In this document: piece by piece, positions 54,889 through 63,754 of the stretch
How the letters are laid out: each line of letters begins with the position of its first letter
Position numbering within the stretch: the stretch's first letter is position 1
Source of the DNA: Schizochytrium sp. TIO01
Taxonomy: Eukaryota > Sar > Bigyra > Thraustochytrida > Thraustochytriidae
NCBI GenBank assembly: GCA_004764695.1
Contig: SMSO01000037.1
Span: forward strand, 4,648,337-4,712,336
DNA: 64,000 nt
Direction: 5' to 3'
Program-made: the position numbers and the translations under genes
Notes under the pieces: generated by a model
Databases searched by the model: none
Seen by the model: the letters and a program-made list of their open reading frames with translations, nothing else
Told to the model about the DNA's origin: nothing

Positions 54889-57505
54889 TCTTCTCCTGTC
54901 TTTAAAGAAGAAGAAGAAGATGGTCAACCTTCTTTACACTGTATCGGCAGAAAACTTCAATCCCAAAGCTGGCTAGCGAGGTAGCTTGCTGAGCAATGGC
55001 AAGAGCAACGTTTTCAAATTGGCAATCGCACCCGGGTCGTCGTTGCCTATTCGCTCTGCTCTCAGCTGGTAAAGCTTACCCGCATAGGGCTTGAACTTTT
55101 ACTTGCCACACTGTCACTCCTTTCATTTATTCTTATTGTCTTTGCGCACGAGCGTGGCACCCGTCTAAGTCGCTTTGCGCAACGCCTCGCTCTCCTGCGC
55201 CCTTTGTTTATAAAAAGAACCAACCATTCGTAGATTTTCGTAGATTACTCCAGTAGATATTATTTCTCTTCTCACCATAATTGTTTCCTCCTCCCCTGTT
55301 TTGTTCTCTGGAAAACACTCACGTTGTGTTTCTAGTTGGCTCGAAAGCGCAGCCGAAGAGCCCAGCTTTTGATTGATTGAGACCCTCTTCCACGCACACC
55401 CATCCTGCCACCCTGACACCCTGACATGAGATTAATCTGAAGACCCACCCACCACAATCAGTCGCACTTGCTTCCTAACCGAGCGAACGGAGCCAAGGAA
55501 ACCCACGCTCTAATGCCGTCTCTGCTGTGCTCAGTACTCATGCCGCAACACGTCCATGGGCGCCTTCAAGTCCACGTTGAAGCCGTCAAGCCCATCAACT
55601 TGAACAAAAGCCCATGCAATTCGTTGACGAAGGCGGCGCTCCTGTAAAACGGCTGCTTCTCAGGCCAACCATCAGCGGCGGTAGCAAGCAAGCAAGCAAG
55701 CAAGCAAGCAATATCATAGATGTCCAAACACGAATGAATGACTCGCGGCCTCTTACGATACACGTCGATGGCAGCATTATTCCCCCGCTCACCGCTGTAG
55801 AGCTTCTGGTACATGGCCAGCAGCGTCTGCGTAGGGTGGCGGCGAAGCACTTACAAAAGGACCCCAAACTCGTCGAAAACTCGGCTTCCTTCCGCTCGAT
55901 GCTTCCCCGTAGCCTCTCAAAGAAAATCGAAAGCGAATTCAGCCGCGCCCCGCGACTCCAGCTCTCTCGCGCTCGAGAGCTTGCTTTAGAGCTCGAGAGC
56001 TTGAGCGCTTGAGCGCTTGAGGGATTGGGAGCTTGAGATATTGCCGTAGAGATTGAGCTTATAGACTGATAGAGCTCTGGCGCCAGAACGATGCGACTCC
56101 AGGGTGGCCTGGGAGCGACCTTTTGATTGGTGAGTTTACACACGTGATTTCTTTTTAGACTAATGTGGAGGCCGTGCTGGCGAAGACGAGAGCCACCCTA
56201 TCGAGAGGCTCGGATCGGTACTGCCCTCCTAGCCTTATCGTTAGCAGTATTCAGGTTCACTTTTGAATTGTGGTAGTTATTTCTCACTTTCGAACTATTC
56301 CTTTAAATTGAAAAAATAATTGAAAAAATAATTGAAGAAATAATTTAAAAAATAATTTAAAAAAAAACAATTTTAAAACTTTATGAATAGAAGATAAAAG
56401 TATAAAGGAGCAATAAGGGTGCTTTTGGAAAATGAGATCGGTAGTGGGAAATGTTGGGTTTGAAGTTATGAGCAGATCCTTGTGCAGGCAGGCTGTCGGA
56501 GGGTGGTGGGCACGAATGAATACTCATTGAAGGAGGGCGCACGGCCAGAAAAGTGGACTTAGCCCTCTAGACATAATTAAATTTTAAGCTGCCCTCAAGG
56601 GAGCTTTGAGAGCGCAACACTCGAATTCTCTTCGATCTCCAAACGTTCTCCTTATTCTGAAGTGGTGTAAGAAAGGCTATGATGCCGTAACTAACTCTTA
56701 GCCAAGCTAAAAGAGCGAAAAAGCGCGGCTCTGGAAGAAAAGGTTTGATGTTCCTTCGCGAACTGACTGACTGAGTTCCATAGTTTTGGATAGGTAGGTT
56801 CTACCATGGATTGGAAATACCTGAAATGAGATTAGTATGATGATTCCTGAAAACAGTTTTTACCAATCAAAACAAACTGAAGGCTGTTTGTTGTAAGCGG
56901 GTAGAAAGTTTTGGCGTCTGAACGCGGCGCGAGTTCCGAGCGGGAGTCGGCTTGACGCTCGAGAGTCGTGACTCGACCAGCGAGAACGACGCTGTGTGCG
57001 TTGCAGGACATAGAAAGCAGCGCCGAGAAGAGCTCTCGTTTTGCCTTTTACTCTTTCTCTTTCTTTCTGTTGTAGGACGACAAACGATGAAACATGTGAT
57101 ATTTTCTTCTTCTCCTCTTTCTTTTTCTGAAGGCTGGAAAAAACAAAAAACAAAAACTTCTTTTTAATTTAAAAAAGAAAAAGAGGGTGGTAAGAGTAGG
57201 TCGGTCTCTTAAGGCGCGACGCTAGTAGTGGAGAGTTGAGAATAGTTTTTAAAGTTGAAAAGAGATTGAAACGACTGAGGGGCAGAAAGCCGAGAGACTC
57301 GGGCAGCAAACCCGAAACGAAAGAGTGCTCTGAGAAATAAGGAAAGGAGCGCGCAACGTATGTGAGTGGGCAGCGAGTAGCACCACAGGTGGATTGGAGA
57401 AGAAGATATCAGCAGCGAGCGGTTGATCGAGCAAGAGACCCGCAGTCGTTGACAACCACAGCAAAAGCCGCAGTGACCAGTTGTTGTTGTAGAAAAGCAA
57501 GCACA
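54889..57505. other. Intergenic within the array
   Basis: Contains two exact TAGGGTGGC copies (55832 plus, 56192 minus), an (AAGC)n tract at about 55683-55710, a GAGCTTGA-type degenerate repeat at about 55970-56040 and an A/T-rich ATAATTGAAAAA array at about 56310-56370. A possible minus-strand exon at 55531-55641 is described in the findings. The last 100 bases before 57506 are probably the 5' UTR of array protein 3. Confidence 0.5.
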
Positions 57506-57850
57506 ATGGCACTCAAGAAGATGTTCCGTGGCCTGCGTGGCAGCAAGGAAGTCAAGCAGGTTGTACAGAAACGCCACGGACCGTGCCTGCCGACGATCCA
57601 GGAGGACGAGCCAGAGGTCATGACCATGAACAGTATTAACTTGAGCATTGCTCGCCTCTCGTCTACTGCGGCTCGCAGGGCGGCTCGAAGTGCCAAACAT
57701 GCAGCCAGGACGGCACACATCCAGAAGGAACCCGTCTTCTTCTCCATCCCTACCAAGAAGCTCGCGCAGCAAATCCAGCAAGAGCAAAGAAAGAAGGAGT
57801 CGTTTTGGGCATCTGCCTTTAACGGCGGCTTCGCTGGCCCTGCTATCTGA
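57506..57850 (+). CDS. Array protein 3: small basic protein with C-terminal FAGPAI tail
   Basis: A 114-residue protein. The ATG at 57506 has a strong context (GCACAATGGC) and gives MALKKMFRGLRG, aligning with MTLREMLRNL of array protein 4; the open frame upstream to 57362 is probably 5' UTR. Features in order: basic start; LPTIQEDEPE acidic patch (29-38); INLSIARLSSTAARRAARS helix (44-62), nearly repeated in protein 4; PVFFSIP (76-82); a Gln/Lys-rich helix; and the terminal SFWASAFNGGFAGPAI. It is predicted soluble and strongly basic. With protein 4 it makes the second sister pair. The W-x-x-A-F...F-x-G-P-A-I tail links it to proteins 1 and 2. Confidence 0.82.
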   Translation: MALKKMFRGLRGSKEVKQVVQKRHGPCLPTIQEDEPEVMTMNSINLSIARLSSTAARRAARSAKHAARTAHIQKEPVFFSIPTKKLAQQIQQEQRKKESFWASAFNGGFAGPAI

Positions 57851-59142
57851 GTCTCCCTCGCAGACTCCTGACTCGTTATAATTTTGTACATATTCATAAA
57901 CAACCCCTTTATTGCAACTCGTTGCGGATGTGCAGGCAATCTTTCGTTTTCACGCCTTTCGCATCCAAGACGAGTTTGCCTCTGCGGAGTGGTCCCTCTC
58001 GCCTGTTGCATTGCTGCACCAAGGTTGAACGATGGCCTGCTCTTGCTCAAATAGATATATACATATCCCTCAAGATTATGTCTCCAAGTAGTTTTCAAGA
58101 GCGCCGGCTTCTGATCAATGCTCAGGTTTGCTTTGCATGCGATCGATGCCATGTTCTCTTTGATACGCTTTATCTTGTGGCTTCCGTAGAAGGCCTCCGC
58201 TCGTTTGTGAGGCCCTGTAGCGTTTTTTTGTCTTTCAATCTCTTTTTCATACATAATATTTATAATCATGACGTTTACTCTCTCACATCTGTTTCTCCTA
58301 GACCCTTTACGCCTGTACTGCACATCCCATCTCCAATACACTGTCAAGACACCATGGATAGGGTGGCTGGCTTGCCATGAGATGGTATCCTCTTCCCCGG
58401 TTTTCTTCTTTTCATCGAGTTGCCCCCCACAGTGATACAGGCGACACCTAGGTGTAGCTCACCTGAAGATGGTCCGCAATCACCGTTAGTGCCACTCCGC
58501 GTCATCATTTCCTCCACTGGCTTCTCAGCCACCCTATTCGTTTAGGCCACCACATTTGTTCTTCAAGCGCACAGCTCGTCAATGCGTTCAATTCCCCCAG
58601 ACGCTGTCTCTAGAGTAGCTCTGAGTTACTCGGTATATTACATAGTACTTGAGTCAGTACCTACTACCTACTTACTGCCTACCCTAGCGACCATACTAGT
58701 AGTAGAAGCTTTCTTCTCTTGGTAATTTTATCAATTATGATGCAAAATGAAAAAGGTTTCTTTCTTTCCTCTCGCACAGTGCCAGAACAGACCTCCGTAG
58801 GGTGGCGCACTGCGCAGCTGGAGAGGAGCTCGCGCATGGCTGAACCCTCGATACGGGTGGTGGGCATCCCTCAGACTACTTCGATAAAACCCGCACCATC
58901 ACGCGCCCATCCAGTCTGGCGGCAGGCCTGGTGACTGACGATGGTGCGGATTGCATCCATCACCAAAGCTGGTTCGTTCTCATGACCTCTGGCGTCATAA
59001 CCCTGAGACACTCACTGCAGGAGCCAACGAAAGGAAGCCAACGCCGCCAGCTCGCAGAGAGAGAGAGAGCAGTGGGTAGGCACTAGTGGCGGGTGCAGAG
59101 GAGAGACACGCAGCGGTGGCAGGGGCAAGAGCAGGTACCATT
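57851..59142. other. Intergenic within the array
   Basis: Contains three exact TAGGGTGGC copies. The copies at 58359 (plus) and 58528 (minus) face each other 178 bp apart and each is followed inward by a hairpin-prone stretch. The copy at 58798 lies 345 bases before the start of array gene 4. No gene is seen. Confidence 0.55.
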
Positions 59143-59778
59143 ATGACACTCAGAGAGATGCTGCGCAATCTTCACGTGAGGAAGCACGAGGGCTCTGGAG
59201 AAAAGAAACCAGGCGGCCTTGCAGCCAATACAGCAGACGCACAAGCTGACCCTACTGCTGGGAAGGATGAAACTCAGGATAAGAAAACTTCTGATGGAAA
59301 GAGAGACCAAAAGCTAGAAAATAAATTGCAAGCTCTGTCCACCGGGGAACAAAAGCTGCGACAACATACACAAGCCACCCTGGAGGCATCTGCGCAACAG
59401 AAGAAACCAGTAGTAGTACAACAGAAGAAGCATGCTCACAAAAAAGCAGAGCGGCAATCAGGCACGAAAACAGCTAAGAAGGAAACGGCAAATCCTACAC
59501 AACAAGAACACCTCCCCGCAATCAGCGAGAAGAAAGCACAAATTATGAAAGTAAAAAGTGCCCAACTTGCCATCGCGCGACTCGACTCAACAGCAGCAAA
59601 GCAGGAGGTGCGCAAGAAGCGACGGCCAGTTGAGAAACCAGCGGATCCAGTAGTGTTTTCACTTCCAAAGTTCGATCCGAACGATCTGTCGCGGGTCCAC
59701 GAACCTCCTCGTCGCAAACGCTCACGATGGGCAGCTGCTTTCTCTGGAGAAGGAGGCGGATTTGGCCCTGCCATCTAA
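59143..59778 (+). CDS. Array protein 4: larger basic protein with C-terminal GFGPAI tail
   Basis: A 211-residue protein; the start at 59143 (MTLREMLRNL) aligns with array protein 3, while the frame upstream to 59086 is probably leader. Residues 17-125 are a Lys/Gln/Ala/Thr-rich, disordered insert absent from the other three. The conserved part resumes with LPAISEKKAQIM (124-135), SAQLAIARLDSTAA (139-152), PVVFSLP (169-175) and a basic RRKRSRW, ending in WAAAFSGEGGGFGPAI. Compared with protein 3, LP-x-I, I-A-R-L-x-S-T-A-A, PV-x-F-S-x-P and the W-A-x-A-F tail are shared. It is very Lys-rich, with no signal peptide or membrane span. The function is unknown. Confidence 0.8.
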   Translation: MTLREMLRNLHVRKHEGSGEKKPGGLAANTADAQADPTAGKDETQDKKTSDGKRDQKLENKLQALSTGEQKLRQHTQATLEASAQQKKPVVVQQKKHAHKKAERQSGTKTAKKETANPTQQEHLPAISEKKAQIMKVKSAQLAIARLDSTAAKQEVRKKRRPVEKPADPVVFSLPKFDPNDLSRVHEPPRRKRSRWAAAFSGEGGGFGPAI

Positions 59779-60239
59779 GTAAAATCTTTACTTTCCCTCT
59801 GAGGGCCTTGAAATGCTATGCCCTCCTTGCTGGATTGCCCCTTGTACATATATCCTTGTCTCTTTTTTTCGTAGCTCGTTTATAATGTAGTTTTGTTTTA
59901 TTATTATGGATCCTTCACCTCTTCTCTGATGTTCTTGTTCAAGTCTTTGTTACGGCAGCTTAGACAACTAGATGATAAATTATATTATAACTTCGCTCGA
60001 ATTGTCGCCAGCACTCATTCGCTTCCCAAGACCACTTGGCGTTTGGTTTTTCGCATTCTACTTGTAGTGGCACGAATCAATCATACTCAGATATAGAAAT
60101 GAGATGTTTGCGTATAATCAAGGTCACTCAAACTGCCCCTGATTCAGGCTTACTTTTGCCAGAACAACTGATTTGTAAGAAACCTAATGTGAAAGTAGCA
60201 AACCATACATCAACAGCGGTGATTCTCAATTTAGTTCTA
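59779..60239. other. Intergenic, convergent 3' regions
   Basis: Lies between array gene 4 (plus) and the DIX gene (minus). AT-rich, no gene is seen. Confidence 0.6.
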
Positions 60240-61055
60240 TTATAGTTTAAAGTCCTTGGCGGCACTTGACAGATCATTAGGTATGGACAAACTCGCCTTA
60301 GGCGGCGGGGCTGGGCCTCCATTCAACGTAGACGATAGTGGCCTTCGCATCGGCGATGTAGACTGGGGAGCTGTACTCATCATCGGCGTGGAAGAAGTGG
60401 GGATCATCGGTGGAGATGGCGACGGGGAAGGTGCTGTTGACGACGACCAATCTAGGTCCATACTGTGCAAGGCGTCTGCTGCTGAAGTTGAACTCACAGG
60501 AGAAGCCTTAGCGCCAGCTGCAGGTGGCTTTACAGGTACTGGAGCGGATATGTTGCTGGCTGCTGTGGAGGAGTTGAGTCCAAGGAGATCGCCGCTGTGG
60601 TGTTTGCTGCTCGCTGCCTGTCCAGGACTTACAACCCGAGTTGGAGGAGGCGTCGAGCTTGAAGAGTTCCCACCACCGCTGGGGGCACGACCACGGCGCG
60701 CATGCTGCTGCTGTTGTTGATGATGCTCCACAGGCCTGAATGATGAAGATGAAGGTCTTTGGGAATGGGCTGTCGCTACCCCGTGCAGCGATAACCGTGC
60801 AACCTTAGCGACGATTTGGTTGTCAAAACGTGGCACAAGAGCAGCGTCGTCGAGGAGGTCGAGCCAGACATAAGTGTTCTTGAAAGCTTTTTTAAAACGG
60901 AAATGGTAACCACCAGGCAGAGGGAAGGTAGTTTTGACATCGCCAAGACGAACCTTGTTCGCAGGCCGCCCAAGCGTGTAGAAGTTCGGGTGTGCTTCGT
61001 CATCTCCGTCCTCCGGCACAAAGTAATAAACGCTGGTCCGTGTGGAGGCGCTCAT
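60240..61055 (-). CDS. DIX-domain protein
   Basis: A 271-residue protein starting at the ATG at 61055 (MSASTRTSVYYF); the frame extends upstream only to a TTG. Residues about 5-85 form a DIX domain, a ubiquitin-like fold that polymerises head to tail in Dishevelled, Axin and plant SOSEKI proteins. Seen here are T-S-V-Y-Y-F-V-P (beta 1), the ANKVRLGDVKTTF stretch that aligns with the I-T-L-G-D-F-K core of Dishevelled, GGYHFRFKKAF, an acidic loop (DLLDDAALVPRFD) and a terminal beta strand VAKVARL. The remainder is a disordered tail rich in Ser, Pro, Gln and His, with GDLLGLN (a clathrin-box-like element) and SMDLDWS. No DEP, PDZ or RGS domain follows. It probably forms polymers that cluster partners at the membrane or cortex. 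Confidence 0.8.
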   Translation of the reverse strand: MSASTRTSVYYFVPEDGDDEAHPNFYTLGRPANKVRLGDVKTTFPLPGGYHFRFKKAFKNTYVWLDLLDDAALVPRFDNQIVAKVARLSLHGVATAHSQRPSSSSFRPVEHHQQQQQHARRGRAPSGGGNSSSSTPPPTRVVSPGQAASSKHHSGDLLGLNSSTAASNISAPVPVKPPAAGAKASPVSSTSAADALHSMDLDWSSSTAPSPSPSPPMIPTSSTPMMSTAPQSTSPMRRPLSSTLNGGPAPPPKASLSIPNDLSSAAKDFKL

Positions 61056-62013
61056 AATCCTAGGCAAAAGAAGAGCTCCAAAGAGCTCTAAGCCCCTTGA
61101 GTCCCGTTACAGTGGGAATTTCGGCGGAGAGGCAAGGATATCGATCGATGCGAAGCAGATCAGGCGCCTTCCAAAGTTCAAGTGTGGCAAGTCCACAACA
61201 GCGTGGCATGCACCGCAACTGCCTGCTGCCGCGACGAAGCAGCGAAGCGACCGAGCCCAATCGGTACGCCCAAACCTGCTCTATATTTTCTACGCTAGCG
61301 GGTTAGATTCTGTCTCCATGAAAACCCTAGAGACGACGGATATATATATATTCAAATCCTTCTCCACCTTCGTCTTCGCCATCATGCTCTCCAAGAGCAT
61401 CGACTTTTCACTAGGCAATGACTACCCCGTTCAACTAGGAACTACTAGTGTTCCTATTGTTTCAAACATTCCCAAAGTTACCAGAGTTCCGAAAATGCCC
61501 TTGTGTTCCAGGGGTTCAAAACCCCGGCGTTCCAGGAGTTCTTTACCAAAGGGGCAGACTGGGGGCGCAGCGCGCACGGAGGAGGAGGCAATGCATCGGA
61601 ATGGGGAAAGAAAACATTGTTTCTTTGTTGTTGCTGTTTCTAAGTGAGGAAAGATCATGAAGAAGAAATGATAATGCGATGTCATCGAAGGCGCACATCA
61701 GAACATAAAGACTCTCCAGCAGATCCTTTTCAAAGAGCGGACTTGAGGCGAAGACACAACGGAAGCAGGCCGTGGGCACAGAGGCTTGTGCGGGCAGATC
61801 CTGTTGCGAAGGAGGAGGCTCTGAAAAGAAGGCCTTGTCAAGTCAGGGTTCCGGGCTGGAGAAGGCTTTTGGAGTCTGGGAGGCTTTCGCGTGGAAGTGA
61901 TCTATCTCTAGCCGAGTGACGAACTAGGTAAGTACTTACGTACTGTCTACATAAGAAAGAAGAAGATCTTAGGTCGCAAAGCGAGCTCGTGGCTTGTTGG
62001 GTTTACGTGGAAA
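61056..62013. other. Divergent intergenic region
   Basis: Should contain the promoters of the DIX gene and the Nudix gene. A degenerate GTTCC-rich stretch at about 61446-61545 makes long open frames on both strands that I regard as noise. The first ATG of the Nudix gene follows an AAG-rich leader. Confidence 0.5.
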
Positions 62014-63090
62014 ATGGCAGAAGCAAACCCGTTTGAGGTGCGCGGTGAGCTCTCGGTGAGGTCGGCATCGACAGTGATTTGTGTAAGAAGAAGCTCAAGT
62101 GATGATGAGAAGGCCGCGCGTTCTCTACCGAGAGAGCCACGAGGATTTGCGCAAAGATTTAGAGCCAAGTATGGCGAAGCGATGTCGAACAATCCCTTTT
62201 TAACAGGATATCTGGGAAGCGATGAAGAAATTGAATTCGAGGGCGGATGGGAAGTTCTTCTTGGCCAGAACGAGGTTATCAATTGGCTGCGCAGCAAGAA
62301 TGATAAAATCACAACCATGCGGTATCCTGGTGAATACAAATTGGCTGGTGGCAATGTCGATGAGGGCGAATCCCTGCTCGAAGCGGCTAAGCGTGAACTG
62401 AGCGAGGAGTTTCTCCGCCCTGCAGAGACACAAGTGCCTCCTGAAGACATGATATTGCATCCTTTCAGTGTGAAACAAACAAGACCAATTCGTAGCCGTT
62501 CTAATCTAATGTACAATTTCGTGGCCATTGCTGATGAAAACCCATGGCTTGCGAACCTTGATATTGATGAGGTCAACGAGTCTCTTCACGCTCGACGAAA
62601 GGCATTTTACGAACTTATAAATCACACAGAATCTCCTTACTGGAGCCTTCCTGATAGCGAGAAGGAAGAGATTTCCCCGGAGGTTCATGAAGTGCGCTGG
62701 GTGCCTCTCGAAGAGGCTGTGGAGCACTGTCTTACATCAGTCATGGATGCTGGCTCAGTCTACGTCAATGAATGGCAGAAAACTCAGTTCGATATCCTTC
62801 GACGGACGCGTCGGGATCCAATGATCATCACTGGAGCAGCTCTTATCGAGCTCGAAATGTTTCCTACTGTCGAGTCCTTGCAAGAGTTTTGCGCTTCAAC
62901 CAAGCTTGAAGACCTCCGCAAGGGTGAGCAGTGGCTTTTTGATGGGATGACCAACGATGATGTTGAGTTAGCATTTAAGCAAAGGCTTGGCGAGCACAAC
63001 AAGGTTAATCCAAGCTTTAAGGCCTTGCCTTTTATTGCCAAGCAACGTCAAAGAAACCTGAAAAAGTTTGAGGCCAAAAGTTCTTTATGA
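62014..63090 (+). CDS. Nudix hydrolase
   Basis: A 358-residue protein. The Nudix box, which binds Mg2+ and cleaves nucleoside diphosphate linkages, lies at about 112-134: G-x5-E-x7-R-E-L-x-E-E, read from GGNVDEGE through RELSEEF. The usual Gly-hydrophobic end of the box is replaced by Phe-Leu, while all catalytic Glu and Arg residues are kept. The N-terminal 60 residues are Ser/Arg-rich. The domain continues with MYNFVAIAD and a second conserved stretch EVRWVPLEEAVEHC (about 228-241), typical of the Nudix C-terminal strand-helix. The last 90 residues are an extra helical part ending in a basic KKFEAK. The preferred substrate cannot be predicted. The ATG context is AAAATGGC. It is divergent from the DIX gene. 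Confidence 0.88.
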   Translation: MAEANPFEVRGELSVRSASTVICVRRSSSDDEKAARSLPREPRGFAQRFRAKYGEAMSNNPFLTGYLGSDEEIEFEGGWEVLLGQNEVINWLRSKNDKITTMRYPGEYKLAGGNVDEGESLLEAAKRELSEEFLRPAETQVPPEDMILHPFSVKQTRPIRSRSNLMYNFVAIADENPWLANLDIDEVNESLHARRKAFYELINHTESPYWSLPDSEKEEISPEVHEVRWVPLEEAVEHCLTSVMDAGSVYVNEWQKTQFDILRRTRRDPMIITGAALIELEMFPTVESLQEFCASTKLEDLRKGEQWLFDGMTNDDVELAFKQRLGEHNKVNPSFKALPFIAKQRQRNLKKFEAKSSL

Positions 63091-63754
63091 GGTTCAACTG
63101 CAACTCCCTCATCAGTCCGTCAAATTTTGACCTCAGATCTCCAAGAGACGTGACGTTTTTCAAAATACAGAGCTTGTTTATTCCTCTCATTAACTATTTC
63201 TGTTCCTGAAGCTCGATCCCCCAAACGATCGAGCGGGGGGGAGAGCTAATTCCCTGCCAGCAAAACAGATAATAGCTTTCTTTGTGGAAACGTATTCGTC
63301 TGTTTTGCGCTTTACATTTATCTATCTATGCTCGTTCACTCAGTCTTTAATCTATCTATAATCTTCTTTTAATGATTAAAGCCGCTGCGGTTAAATATCA
63401 ACGCATACAACTATTTCTATCACCATCTTGCAAATAAATTTACCTCTGCTTTAGCAATCTACACTTTCGTTCTTTTAATTGCCTCGAAAGAAGAAAGAAT
63501 TGAATATATATTGGTGTACACTTTATTTCTCAATTGATTCGAGACATACTGACATTTGTTAACATAAAGTAACACTATAGATTAAAAATAATAGCAACAA
63601 CAGAGAAGCGAATGGCTTTCATTTCCTTTCCCAGGATATGCGTCGCAAATTTTTTCAACATTTGTCATCCCGGTCACTCTACCAGGATTTCTTGTGTTCT
63701 AGAATACGATGAAAGCGGAAATCCACGACGATGATAAGTAGCACAATAATGCAA
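63091..63754. other. Intergenic, convergent 3' regions
   Basis: Lies between the stop of the Nudix gene and the stop of the partial minus-strand gene at the right edge. It holds a short inverted, G/C-rich element near 63210-63245 (CGATCCCCC ... GATCGAGCGGGGG). No gene is seen. Confidence 0.55.

Larger units (their letters stand above)
50198..58806. repeat. Dispersed TAGGGTGGC motif, ten exact copies
   Basis: The 9-mer TAGGGTGGC occurs on the plus strand at 50198, 53066, 53120, 55832, 58359 and 58798, and as GCCACCCTA at 51927, 52275, 56192 and 58528. Near-copies differing in the first base lie at 53090 and 56100. In several copies the bases after the motif form a small hairpin, for example TGGCT-GAGA-AGCCA inward of 58536 and GCGCC-TTCTGA-GGCGC after 53120. 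Two pairs face each other (58359/58536 and 55832/56200), but the 8 bases flanking those pairs do not match, so no target-site duplication is visible. The copies coincide with the interval of the four-gene array. Confidence 0.8.

Noticed and set aside
55614-56012. 132-codon plus-strand frame
   Set aside because: It translates an (AAGC)n repeat as a Gln/Ala/Ser run, and the opposite strand offers a better exon; unresolved.
50198-56200. TAGGGTGGC pairs as complete hAT-like elements
   Set aside because: The 8 bases flanking the tested pairs do not match, so intact insertions are not supported; kept only as a hypothesis.
5785-61930. Frequent GTACCT/AGGTAC hexamers
   Set aside because: The number seen is about what is expected by chance for a hexamer in 64 kb.
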